A stretch of DNA of 26,738 nt from DASTPP01 sp035762175 (GTDB taxonomy: Bacteria > Myxococcota_A > Polyangia > Polyangiales > Polyangiaceae): contig DASTPP010000016.1 in the NCBI GenBank assembly GCA_035762175.1, positions 1 to 26,738 on the forward strand. Direction: 5' to 3'. Both the position numbers and the translations under genes were made by a program. Within the stretch, counting starts at the first letter, position 1; each line of letters opens with the position of its first letter. Under the pieces are notes generated by a model. That model made no database searches, was not told the origin of the DNA, and worked only from the letters and a program-made list of their open reading frames with translations. Positions 15,266-26,738 of this stretch are shown here, piece by piece.

Positions 15266-17325
15266 CAGGCGAGCCCCCCCCCGGCGCGCAGCCGGAAAAA
15301 GCGCACCCGCCGCGGCGGCATGCGCACCTCGAGCAGGCCCCCCTCGGCCTCGAAGCTCGCGCCCTCGAGCAGGTCGGTCGCGCCGGCGACCCCGGGCAGG
15401 ACGACGCGGGCGACGAGATCGTCGGGGCCCGGGTTGAGCACGAAGGCGGCGCGCAGCGCGCCCGCCTCGTCTTCGAAGGCCGTGACGTGCACGCCCTCGG
15501 GCGTGCAGGCGTAGGTCGGCAGCGAGAGCGCCTCGATGGCCCGCGAGACCTCGCGGTCGACCGCCGCCCGCGAGGGGCCGAAGGCGCCGCGCTCGCCCCG
15601 CACGACGCGCAGCCGGCCGAGGTCGGGCGGCGCGGGCAGCCGGCGCATCGAGCCGTCGCGCTCGGGCGGCCGGGGCCCGAGCGTCACCCACGCGCCCTCG
15701 CGCGCCAGCGCGTCGAGCCGGCCCAGCAGCGCCGGCTTGAGCCCGCCGGTCGTCGCGCACACGACCCAGCGCGCGCCGCCGAGGGCCACGTCCGCGTCTT
15801 CGCCCGCCACGTGCGCGAAGGGCACGCCGCGCGCCTCGAGCGCCCCCTCGAAGGCGCGCACGAAGGCGTCGCCCTCGAGGGCGATCGGGCCGCCGAGCCC
15901 CAGCTCGTCTTCGAAGCAGCGCTCGCGCGCGCCGGCCCCCAGCACCGCGAAGAAGGCCCCGGTCGCCGGCCCGAAGGCGTGCATCGCCCGCGTCAGGCGC
16001 CGCAGCGAGCGCGGGGTCACGAGGCGCACGGGCGCCCGGCGGCGCAGCCGCGGGAACCCGACCTCGTCGAGCGCCCCGAGCAGCCGCTCGTAAAAGCGCG
16101 CGAAGGGGCGGCGCCGGCCCCGCCGGTCGATCGGGGCGCCGAGCCAGCGGTCGCGCTCGACGGCCATGTAGACGTTGAAGCCCCGCAGCCCGTAGGCGAG
16201 CGCGGCGAGCAGCGTGAAGGCGCTGTCGTCTTCGACGAGCGGCGGAAAGAACGGCGGAAACCCCGCCCCCATCTCGGCCGCGAAGGGCGGGTGCCCCCGG
16301 CCCTCGCAGCGCGCCACCAGCTCGGTCGTGCGCCGGGCGATGACCAGCCGGTCGAGCGGCGAGGCCTTGTGGTAGTAGTCGAGCGCCACGAGGTCGACGC
16401 TCTTGCCGAGGCGCGCGGCGTTGAGCGGCGTGGTCTCTTGCCCGAAGGGCAGGTTGTGCGACGTCGGCAGCTCGCCGAGCCCCGACGCCTCGAGCGCGTC
16501 GCGCATGCGCGCCATCGACGAGGCGAGCAACTCTTCGTGGAACTCGACCCAGTCGAGGTGGCGCGCGAGCCCCTCGGCCCCCTCGGCGTCGAAGCGCACG
16601 GGCGGCTCGAGCTCGCCCCCGTCCGCCTCGAGCCCGTACGCCGCCCGCGCCGCCTCGGCCGAGCCGTACTTCGCCTCGACGAAGCGCCGGTAGTGGGCGA
16701 GCGCGTCGGGGTGGTAGTCTTGGTCGTAGGCGCTGTCGCGAAAGTAGAGCGCCCCCTCGTTGTCGACCTGCAAGAGCACGATCGGCCCCTCGGGGTGGCG
16801 CAGCGGCGAGAGCCGCGGCCCGAGCGCCGCGAAGTAGCGCTCGGCCTCGCGGTGGAACACCTCGGACGCGTAGCTCGGCACCGGGAAGGCCACCGGCACC
16901 ATCGGCAGCATCACCGGGTTGCCGAGCGGCGAGCGCGCCTGGCAGGCCGGGTCCCAGATGATACGGGGGGGGATGCCGAAGTACGTGAGCTCGGCGTTGA
17001 TGTGCGGCCCCGGCCGCACGATGGCGTAGAGGCCGAGCTCGTGAACGAGGCGCAAGAAGCGCACGACGTCGAGCCGCGCGTCTTCTTCGCCGAAGTCGAA
17101 GACGCCGGGCGCCCGCTCGTGCACCGCCCAGGGCACGTAGACGTCGACCAGCTTGAAGCCCACCTCGCGCACCGCCTCGAGGCAGCGCGCCCAGTCTTCG
17201 ACCGCGAGCCGCCAGTAGTGCACGCTGCCCGCGTAGAGCGGCAGCCGCTCGCCGCCCGAGAGCTCGAGCCCCTCGGGCGCGAGGCGCACCCGCCGCCCCC
17301 CGCTCGCCGCCGCCGCGGAGCTCAC
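15265..17325 (-). CDS. Glycoside hydrolase family 35-like glycosidase (beta-galactosidase type)
   Basis: The product has 686 residues from a GTG at 17325 that overlaps the kinase gene's stop by 4 bp (GTGA). The N-terminal TIM barrel matches GH35: YAGSVHYWRL (31-40), YVPWAVHERAPGVFDFGEED (63-82) and LYAIVRPGPHINAE (99-112). The acid/base is in LLQVDNE (Glu190 after Asn189), and the nucleophile candidate is Glu351 in PPFAAEMGAGFPPF. The C-terminal half is beta-rich. GH35 enzymes remove terminal beta-galactosyl or related residues by a retaining mechanism; the actual sugar here is unknown. There is no signal peptide, so a cytoplasmic site is likely. Translational coupling to an AmgK-like kinase upstream and MlaF downstream suggests a role in envelope glycan or glycolipid turnover (inference). 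Confidence 0.85.
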   Translation of the reverse strand: MSSAAAASGGRRVRLAPEGLELSGGERLPLYAGSVHYWRLAVEDWARCLEAVREVGFKLVDVYVPWAVHERAPGVFDFGEEDARLDVVRFLRLVHELGLYAIVRPGPHINAELTYFGIPPRIIWDPACQARSPLGNPVMLPMVPVAFPVPSYASEVFHREAERYFAALGPRLSPLRHPEGPIVLLQVDNEGALYFRDSAYDQDYHPDALAHYRRFVEAKYGSAEAARAAYGLEADGGELEPPVRFDAEGAEGLARHLDWVEFHEELLASSMARMRDALEASGLGELPTSHNLPFGQETTPLNAARLGKSVDLVALDYYHKASPLDRLVIARRTTELVARCEGRGHPPFAAEMGAGFPPFFPPLVEDDSAFTLLAALAYGLRGFNVYMAVERDRWLGAPIDRRGRRRPFARFYERLLGALDEVGFPRLRRRAPVRLVTPRSLRRLTRAMHAFGPATGAFFAVLGAGARERCFEDELGLGGPIALEGDAFVRAFEGALEARGVPFAHVAGEDADVALGGARWVVCATTGGLKPALLGRLDALAREGAWVTLGPRPPERDGSMRRLPAPPDLGRLRVVRGERGAFGPSRAAVDREVSRAIEALSLPTYACTPEGVHVTAFEDEAGALRAAFVLNPGPDDLVARVVLPGVAGATDLLEGASFEAEGGLLEVRMPPRRVRFFRLRAGGGLA

Positions 17326-18422
17326 GGCGCGACCCGCCCGAGCGCCCGCCCGACCAGCGCCGCGAGCCGCCGCACGTCGTCGTCGCCCTCGAGCCGGGCC
17401 ATGCTCGCGCGCGCCTTCTCGAGCGTCGGCTCGACGAACGGCAAGAACGAGGGGTTCTGCTTGACCCGGTCGAGGAAGACGAAGCGGCCCGCGTCTTTCA
17501 ATTTGCGCTGCACCGTCACGAGGTCGAACTGCCGCCCGAGCTCGTCGCGCCCCGCGGCCCCGAGCCCCGCGGCCGCCGCGAACTCGTCGAGCCGCGCCTC
17601 GACGAAGGCCCGGTCGAAGGTCTGGTAGCTGTCGTTGAGCAGCGCCACCAGATCGTAGACCCGTGGCCCGAGCAGCGCGTCTTGAAAGTCGAGCCACGCG
17701 AGCTCGACCCCACCGTCGCCCCCGCCGCACACCATCAGGTTGCGGCTCTGGTAGTCGCGGTGCACGAAGCGGCAAGGCCACGAGGCGATGCGCCGCGCGA
17801 GCCGCGTCGAAAGCTCGTCGAAGAGCGCCCGCTCTTCGGCCGTCAAGTGCGCCCCCCGCGCCTCGAGCGCCCACTCGCGGAAGTGGTGAACCTCCCAGGA
17901 GAGCAGGTCTTCGTCGAACACGCGCGAGGCGACCACGCTGCCCTCGGGCAGGCGCTCGAGCGCCGACTGCGCCCGGGCGAGGTCGGCGACCGCGCGCTGG
18001 TAGGCCTCGACCTTGCGCCCCGGGTTCTTCGCGAGAAACGCCGCCAGCGTCTCGTCGCCCAGATCTTCGACGAGCAGCCAGCCCCGCGCGCTGCCGTCGG
18101 CGAGCAACGCGGGCACCCGCACCCCGCGCCCGTGCAAGAGCTCTCGCACCTCGAGGTAGGGCCAGACCGGCCGCGCCCCCGACCCCGCCTTGACGATCTC
18201 GTCGGGGCGGCCCGCGTCGGGCACGAAGAAGGCGACCGCGCTCGCCGAGCGGTCGGGCACCTTCACCCGAAAGTAGCGCCGCGGCGAGGCGCCGCCCGGC
18301 ATCGGCTCGATCGCGAAGGGCAGGGGCCCCCCGAACGCCTCGGCCACCAGGCCCGCGAGCGGCGAAAGGTCGAGGTCGACGGCAGGCGCCGCCCGTGTCA
18401 CGCCCGCCGTCGGGGTGCCCAT
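17322..18422 (-). CDS. amgK: Aminoglycoside-phosphotransferase-fold sugar kinase, AmgK-like
   Basis: The 366-residue product has the APH/choline-kinase fold with the catalytic loop HRDYQSRNLM (221-230, Asp223, Asn228) and metal-binding LDFQDALLGPRVYDLVALLN (Asp245). The DFQDALLGP wording, the LLVEDLGD segment and the later QRKLKDAGRF resemble AmgK, the anomeric MurNAc/GlcNAc-1-kinase of peptidoglycan recycling, much more than antibiotic-resistance APHs. The partner murU is not in the window. The start is uncertain: ATG 18422 has AGAAGG 10 nt upstream and shares CATG with the divergent rsmG start; ATG 18443 would overlap rsmG by 23 bp; a GTG at 18401 is also possible. It is the first gene of a five-gene operon and overlaps the glycosidase gene by 4 bp. 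Confidence 0.78.
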   Translation of the reverse strand: MGTPTAGVTRAAPAVDLDLSPLAGLVAEAFGGPLPFAIEPMPGGASPRRYFRVKVPDRSASAVAFFVPDAGRPDEIVKAGSGARPVWPYLEVRELLHGRGVRVPALLADGSARGWLLVEDLGDETLAAFLAKNPGRKVEAYQRAVADLARAQSALERLPEGSVVASRVFDEDLLSWEVHHFREWALEARGAHLTAEERALFDELSTRLARRIASWPCRFVHRDYQSRNLMVCGGGDGGVELAWLDFQDALLGPRVYDLVALLNDSYQTFDRAFVEARLDEFAAAAGLGAAGRDELGRQFDLVTVQRKLKDAGRFVFLDRVKQNPSFLPFVEPTLEKARASMARLEGDDDVRRLAALVGRALGRVAP

Positions 18423-19086
18423 GCTGATTTCGCCTTCTGACATCGGCCGCTCGGTGGAGCAAGCCCTCGCCTCGCTCGCCCCCCGCCTCGCCCGCGGCCT
18501 GCCCCCCGGCGCCCCCGAGGCGCTCGCCGCCTGGGCCTCGCTCGTCGTCTCCTGGAACGCCCGCCTCGATCTGACCGCCGCCCGCTCCGCCCCCGAGCTC
18601 GTCGACCTGCTCGTCGCCGACGCCGCCTGGCTCGCCGCCCACGCCCCCCCTGGCGGGCGCTGGGTCGACGTCGGCTCGGGCGCCGGCGCCCCCGGCCTCG
18701 GCCTCGGCCTGCTGCGCCCCGACCTGCACCTTGTGCTCTGCGAGCCCCTGCAAAAGCGCGTCGCCTTCCTGCGCAGCGCCGTCGGCACCCTGCGCGCGCC
18801 CAACGTGAGCGTGGCGCGGGCGCGCGGCGAAGATCTGGTCGGGCAGGCCTCGCCCCCCTTCGACGCCGCCTGCGCCCGCGCCACCCTGCCCCCCGCCGCC
18901 TGGCTCGAGCTCGGCGCCCGCCTCGCCCCCGGCGGGCCCGTCGTCGTCTTTCTCGCCAAAGAAGCGCCGCCCGCCCTCGCCGGCCGCCGCCCCTCGCTCG
19001 ATCTCGCTTACGACTGGCCCCTCACCGGCGCGAGGCGCCGCATGGTCTGGTACGAGCCCGAGGCGAGCGCGAGCGATTCGTCATGA
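18421..19086 (+). CDS. rsmG: RsmG-like 16S rRNA (guanine-N7) methyltransferase
   Basis: The product has 221 residues, the usual RsmG length. It has the family's WNARLDLTAARSAPELVDLL (45-64), the S-adenosylmethionine-binding WVDVGSGAGAPGL (81-93), then RPDLHLVLCEPLQKRVAFLR. RsmG methylates G527 of 16S rRNA in the 530 loop, and its loss gives low-level streptomycin resistance (family knowledge). The canonical H-x-x-D-S segment is replaced by VADAAWL, so this is a divergent member. It is not beside mnmG/parAB, its common neighbours near the origin. The start ATG 18421 overlaps the divergent kinase gene's start; GTG 18415 or 18454 are alternatives, and none has a strong ribosome site. Confidence 0.75.
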   Translation: MLISPSDIGRSVEQALASLAPRLARGLPPGAPEALAAWASLVVSWNARLDLTAARSAPELVDLLVADAAWLAAHAPPGGRWVDVGSGAGAPGLGLGLLRPDLHLVLCEPLQKRVAFLRSAVGTLRAPNVSVARARGEDLVGQASPPFDAACARATLPPAAWLELGARLAPGGPVVVFLAKEAPPALAGRRPSLDLAYDWPLTGARRRMVWYEPEASASDSS

Positions 19087-19103
19087 GTACGACGAAGCGG
19101 CGG

Positions 19104-19265
19104 CCGGGCGCCCGCTCCGCGCTGCCCCGGCAGCCGGGCGCCCGCTCCGCGCCGCCCCGGCAGCCCGCCCAGCCGCCCGCTCCGCGCCGCCCAGCCCGCT
19201 CAGCCGCTCGCCCCGCTCCGCGCCGCCCCCGCAGCTCGCCCAGCCGCCCCGCTCAGCGCCGCCCC
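19104..19265. repeat. Degenerate GC-rich tandem repeat in a convergent gap
   Basis: The core CGCTCCGCGCYGCCC occurs at about 19113, 19143, 19178, 19214 and, as CGCTCAGCGCCGCCC, at 19250 (steps 30, 35, 36, 36). The first two units form a 30-bp tandem duplication with one mismatch (19104-19133 and 19134-19163). The last unit contains the stop codon of the minus-strand gene (19253-19255), created by the C-to-A difference in the core. The array fills the gap between rsmG and the FAH-like gene. Confidence 0.8.
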
Positions 19266-20173
19266 GGCAGCCCGCCCAGCCGCCCGCTCAGCGTGCCGAG
19301 CGGCCCCGCCTCGAGGCGCGCCTCTTGCGCCGCCGCGACCTCGAGCCCCGGCCCCACCGTCAAGAGGAGCGCGTCGCCCGCGGTCAAATCGCCGTAGCGC
19401 GCCGCCCGCGCCAGGATGGCGCCGTAGCGCTCGCGCTCGACCCGCACCCGCTTGTACCGGGCGCTCGACGAGCCGGAGACGAGGCGCAGGTCGAGCTCGA
19501 GGCCGAACTCGAACGCCTGCCGGTACGTCAGGAAGGGCCCGAGGTGCGTGCCGACGTCGCGGCCCGGGCCCGGGCCCAGCCCCGCCTCGAGCGCGCGCCG
19601 CTCGTCGTCGAGCGCTGCCCACGTGAGCGCCGGACAGACCCCGAGCACGGCCTTGGCCGCCTCTTCGGGCCGGGGCTTGTGCAGATCGTCGCCGAGCACG
19701 AGGGCGAGGGCGGCGCGCACGCGCAAGGGCCCCACGTCGTCGGGCACGAGCCCCGACGCCTCGTGGCCGAGCAGCGCGCGCCCGTCGACCCGCGCCGCGA
19801 GCGGCGTCGGGCCGTCGACCGGCGCCTCGAGCAGGGTCGGCGAGCGGCCGAGCGGCGGCAAGAGGGGCCGCCGCGGCCCGAGCTCGACCCGCGCCTCGTC
19901 GGCGCGGTGCCCCTCGGCGAGCGCCTCGAGGTGCGGCTCGAGCCCCGCCGAGCCGAGCCCGAACACCCGGCGGTGGAACTCGGCCGTCACGCCGAGCTCG
20001 CTCGAGAAGGGCGTGCCGAGCAGCTCGTCGAGCACGTCGACGCGGTAGAACGCGCCCTCGAAGAGCAGCGCCGTCAGGTCGAGCCCCTCGATGGGCACGC
20101 GCGCGATGCGCAGACACGCCCCCTCGCGGATCTCGGGCCTCGAGGGACGAAGGGGCGGCGACGTCGACGTCAT
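19253..20173 (-). CDS. Divergent fumarylacetoacetate-hydrolase-fold-like protein in the HPPD operon
   Basis: The product has 306 residues and starts 12 nt after the HPPD gene's stop, so the two are co-transcribed. The C-terminal half follows the FAH-family pattern: RAALALVLGDDL (153-164), RDVGTHLGPFLTYRQA (205-220, like the family's GP segment), a beta stretch ELDLRLVSGSSSARYKR, and LTAGDALLLTVGPG (263-276, like 'LxPGDxIxTGTP'). The glutamates that bind the metal in true FAH enzymes (ExE before VIG) read as R-A-A-L here, so catalytic activity is doubtful. Its place beside HPPD fits tyrosine catabolism, where FAH performs the last step, but the family call is tentative. Its 3' end runs into a tandem repeat. 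Confidence 0.5.
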   Translation of the reverse strand: MTSTSPPLRPSRPEIREGACLRIARVPIEGLDLTALLFEGAFYRVDVLDELLGTPFSSELGVTAEFHRRVFGLGSAGLEPHLEALAEGHRADEARVELGPRRPLLPPLGRSPTLLEAPVDGPTPLAARVDGRALLGHEASGLVPDDVGPLRVRAALALVLGDDLHKPRPEEAAKAVLGVCPALTWAALDDERRALEAGLGPGPGRDVGTHLGPFLTYRQAFEFGLELDLRLVSGSSSARYKRVRVERERYGAILARAARYGDLTAGDALLLTVGPGLEVAAAQEARLEAGPLGTLSGRLGGLPGRR

Positions 20174-20185
20174 GGCGGGGCTACC

Positions 20186-21343
20186 TCAGCCCGGGGGCTG
20201 CTGCTGGCGCTGCTCGCGCTCGATGCTCTCGAAGAGCGCCCGGAAGTTGCCGTAGCCGAAGCCCGGGTCCCCCGCGCGCTGGATGATCTCGTAAAAGAAG
20301 GGGCCCGCGCGCTCGTCGTCGTAGAGCCCGGCGGCGTCGCGCAGGAAGATCTGCAGCATGTACTTGTCGTCGGCGCCGTCGATCTCGATCTCGAGCTCTT
20401 CGAGCTTGCGCAGGTCTTCTTTCACGTTCCGAATCTTGAGCCGCTCGAGCCGCTCGGGCAGCGCCCGGTAGTAGCTCGCCGGCGTGTGCAAGAACGCGAC
20501 GCCGCGGCGCCGCAGCTCGGCCGTCGACGAGATGATGTCGGGCAGCGCGAAGGCGATGTGCTGGATGCCCGGCCCCCGGTTGTCGCTGCAGAACTTCGAG
20601 ATCTGGCTCTGCTCGAAGTTCGGCGCGAGCGGCTCGTTCGTCGCGAACTTCACGCCCGACTCGCGGTCCCACATGACGATGCTCTTGAGGCCCGTGCCCT
20701 CGCGCTGGCTCGGCGCCACGTCGCGCGTGTGGAACTGGATGTTCCAAAACTCTTCGAAGCCGAGCGTGTCGCGGTACCAGCGCACCACCGGCGCCATGGT
20801 CCGCGCGTTCGACGTCACGTGGTCGACGTGCGCGATGCCGAAGCGGTTGGGCACGAGCGAGAAGGGCGCCTCGTCGCTCGTCTCGAGCCCCGGCGCCACC
20901 AGCCGGTAGTCGGTGCGCTCGACGAACCGGAAGGCCACGTCGCCGAGCGGCGTCGCGATGCTGAAGCTGCGGTACCGCCCGCCCTGCCCGTCGCGCTCGT
21001 CGACGTCGTCGTCGAGGAAGGTCGCGTCGCGCTTCGCCAAGAACGCCCGCGCCCGGTCGAGGTCGGCGACGCGGAACGACAGCGTGCTCACCCCCGCCGG
21101 GTGCCGCCGCAGGTAGCGCGCCGCCGCCGACGACTGCGTCAGCGGCGAGGTGACGATGACCCGCGCCTGCCCCGCCGCGAACACCGACGTCAGCTCGCCC
21201 GTGCGCTGGGCCCACGCGTCCGACCCCCGCGCCACCTCGCGGAAGTCGAACTTGTTGACGTAAAAGTCGCGGCTTCTGGCCAGGTTCTCGACGACGAACG
21301 TGTAGCTGTCGTACCCGAGGAGGCCGAGAGTGTTCTCTGTCAT
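20186..21343 (-). CDS. hppD: 4-hydroxyphenylpyruvate dioxygenase
   Basis: The 385-residue enzyme converts 4-hydroxyphenylpyruvate to homogentisate with Fe(II) and O2, the second step of tyrosine degradation (also the route to tocopherol-type compounds and pyomelanin). Two vicinal-oxygen-chelate repeats are present. The iron ligands are visible as His175 (AHVDHVTSN), His262 (GIQHIAFALPDI) and Glu352 (PFFYEII). Other family marks are FWNIQF, SIVMWDRESGVKFATNEP and the C-terminal GFGYGNFRALFESIEREQ. Length is normal. The ATG at 21343 (MTENTLGLLGYDSYTF) is chosen because the frame upstream is low-complexity. It leads a two-gene unit with the FAH-like gene and diverges from pyrG. A palindrome 24 nt upstream may be an operator. 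Confidence 0.97.
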   Translation of the reverse strand: MTENTLGLLGYDSYTFVVENLARSRDFYVNKFDFREVARGSDAWAQRTGELTSVFAAGQARVIVTSPLTQSSAAARYLRRHPAGVSTLSFRVADLDRARAFLAKRDATFLDDDVDERDGQGGRYRSFSIATPLGDVAFRFVERTDYRLVAPGLETSDEAPFSLVPNRFGIAHVDHVTSNARTMAPVVRWYRDTLGFEEFWNIQFHTRDVAPSQREGTGLKSIVMWDRESGVKFATNEPLAPNFEQSQISKFCSDNRGPGIQHIAFALPDIISSTAELRRRGVAFLHTPASYYRALPERLERLKIRNVKEDLRKLEELEIEIDGADDKYMLQIFLRDAAGLYDDERAGPFFYEIIQRAGDPGFGYGNFRALFESIEREQRQQQPPG

Positions 21344-21366
21344 GGCGTACTTCTGCGCTCGCCCCA

Positions 21367-21380
21367 CCTTGCGGGCAAGG
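21367..21380. promoter_or_regulatory. 14-bp palindrome upstream of hppD, possible operator
   Basis: CCTTGC-GG-GCAAGG is a perfect palindrome 24 bp before the HPPD start codon, in the gap shared with pyrG. Its position around the expected hppD promoter or 5' leader would suit a dimeric repressor. No regulator gene lies nearby to support this. Confidence 0.35.
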
Positions 21381-21519
21381 GGGCGGGCGCCACCCGGACC
21401 TGCGCCCCGAGCGTAGCAGACGGGGGCAGGCCCGGCCACGCCCGGCCCCCCCGAACGCCCCGCAGGGCTCGAAAAAGGCCGCGTAAGGGCCCCGCAGGCC
21501 CCCGCGCCTGCAAGAGAAA

Positions 21520-21547
21520 TTGACCCGCAGGGCGGGCTAACTACCAT
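21520..21547 (+). promoter_or_regulatory. Probable sigma70-type promoter of pyrG
   Basis: TTGACC (21520-21525, 5 of 6 to the -35 consensus) and TACCAT (21542-21547, 4 of 6 to the -10) are spaced by 16 nt, in one of the few AT-richer patches of this gap. Transcription would start near 21554, leaving a ~67-nt leader before the ATG at 21621. The leader is G/C-rich, and I saw no initial C/G run of the kind used in reiterative-transcription control of pyrG in Firmicutes. Confidence 0.5.
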
Positions 21548-21620
21548 GCGACGGTACGTGGCCCGTCGAGGGCGAGGCGGGGCGCGCGCCCCCGCGCGCC
21601 CGGGCCCCCGGAGACACCCC

Positions 21621-23288
<1,668 letters not shown>

Positions 23289-23293
23289 GGGCA

Positions 23294-23517
23294 CCCCGAC
23301 TGAAGTCGGGGGCACGGCGTATCCCGCGGAAACGGCGCGCAAAGCCCAGCCCTCGTTGGGGCTGGGCTCCCGCGCCGCGAGCAGCTTCGCGCGCTCGCCT
23401 GAGAACCGCAGCCCGCGGGAGCCCAGCCCCAACGAGGGCTGGGCTTTGCTCTCCGGACCGGCGCCGATGTCACGTGGCACGAGCTGGTTACGCCGTGCCC
23501 CGTACTTCAGTGCGGGG
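23294..23517. repeat. Nested inverted-repeat element, copy 3 (convergent gap)
   Basis: Outer repeats (23294-23321 and 23489-23517) carry hairpins CCCCGACT-GA-AGTCGGGG and a mismatched CCCCGTACT-TC-AGTGCGGGG, each joined to GCACGGCGTA or its complement. The inner pair (23339-23374 and 23414-23449) is a perfect 36-bp inverted repeat, and each 36-mer is itself a hairpin (AGCCCAGCCC/GGGCTGGGCT with a 6-nt loop). The 38-bp centre (23383-23420) matches the reverse complement of copy 1's centre (3214-3251) at about 31 of 38 positions, so these two copies are homologous and in opposite orientation. It starts 6 bp after the pyrG stop. Confidence 0.92.
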
Positions 23518-23533
23518 CGCCCGGACAAAGCAC

Positions 23534-23600
23534 GACGCCCCCGGCGCGCCGCGAAGGGCGCCCGGGGGCGTCGCCGCGTCGGGGCCCCGCGAAGGGCCCC
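23534..23600 (-). terminator. Tandem terminator hairpins of rpoC
   Basis: Two stem-loops lie just after the rpoC stop on the minus strand. The first is GGGGCCC-TTCGCG-GGGCCCC (23581-23600). The second is a long stem (23534-23572) with arms GACGCCCCCGG/CCGGGGGCGTC extended by GCGCC/GGCGC with one bulge, and a CTTCGC loop. It is followed by GTGCTTTGTCC, a weak T-rich stretch. Both loops contain TTCG-like tetraloop sequence. Confidence 0.75.
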
Positions 23601-23612
23601 GGCGCCCGCCGG

Positions 23613-26738
<3,126 letters not shown>

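Noticed and set aside
17322..18422. Antibiotic resistance (aminoglycoside phosphotransferase)
   Set aside because: Only the fold is shared. The DFQDALLGP context and operon partners fit an AmgK-type sugar kinase, and there are no mobile-element signs.
19083..19397. 104-residue gene overlapping the rsmG stop by ATGA
   Set aside because: The overlap looks like coupling, but the product is Pro/Arg/Ser low complexity made by the tandem repeat and it runs antisense into the FAH-like gene.

Overview
The window is about 26.7 kb of very GC-rich bacterial DNA (by eye well above 70% G+C). It has long spurious antisense ORFs, a eukaryotic-type Ser/Thr kinase beside an FHA protein, many Ala/Pro-rich secreted or membrane-anchored proteins, and a divergent mix of housekeeping genes. 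This points to a myxobacterium or another member of the Myxococcota (old Deltaproteobacteria). The assignment rests on style of gene content and composition, not on a marker comparison. I saw no tRNA, rRNA, transposase, phage gene or CRISPR array.

Left part (1-10847). A partial unknown protein (minus) lies next to a large polytopic GT-C-like membrane protein (plus). Then come a Ser/Thr kinase and an FHA-domain membrane protein transcribed together on the minus strand. They are followed by a secreted TPR/PEGA-like protein and a small cupin (plus), an NADP-binding reductase-like protein (minus), and a protein with an N-terminal cysteine cluster and a C-terminal TerB-like domain (plus).

Middle (10848-18422). 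A 669-base convergent gap contains a 43-bp tandem hairpin array and a nested inverted-repeat element. It is followed by a tight five-gene minus-strand operon, in transcription order: AmgK-like sugar kinase, GH35-type glycosidase, MlaF-like ABC ATPase, MlaD/MCE protein and a polytopic membrane protein. Junctions are 4-bp and 1-bp overlaps, then 14-nt and 12-nt gaps. It looks like an envelope glycan/lipid module, and no MlaE permease gene is present in it.

Right part (18421-26738). rsmG diverges from the kinase gene with overlapping start codons. A minus-strand pair encodes 4-hydroxyphenylpyruvate dioxygenase and a degenerate FAH-like protein (tyrosine catabolism). pyrG (plus) follows, then rpoC (minus), whose 5' end is cut by the window edge exactly at the catalytic NADFDGD motif.

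The most unusual signal is non-coding. Three copies of a ~205-228 bp nested palindromic element (3116-3343, 11308-11512, 23294-23517) each lie in a gap between convergent genes. Their primary sequences differ, but the hairpin-within-inverted-repeat architecture is kept by paired changes. One copy adjoins a five-unit, 43-bp-period hairpin array (11072-11266). These look like a family of structured dispersed elements, perhaps bidirectional terminators or MITE/REP-like sequences.
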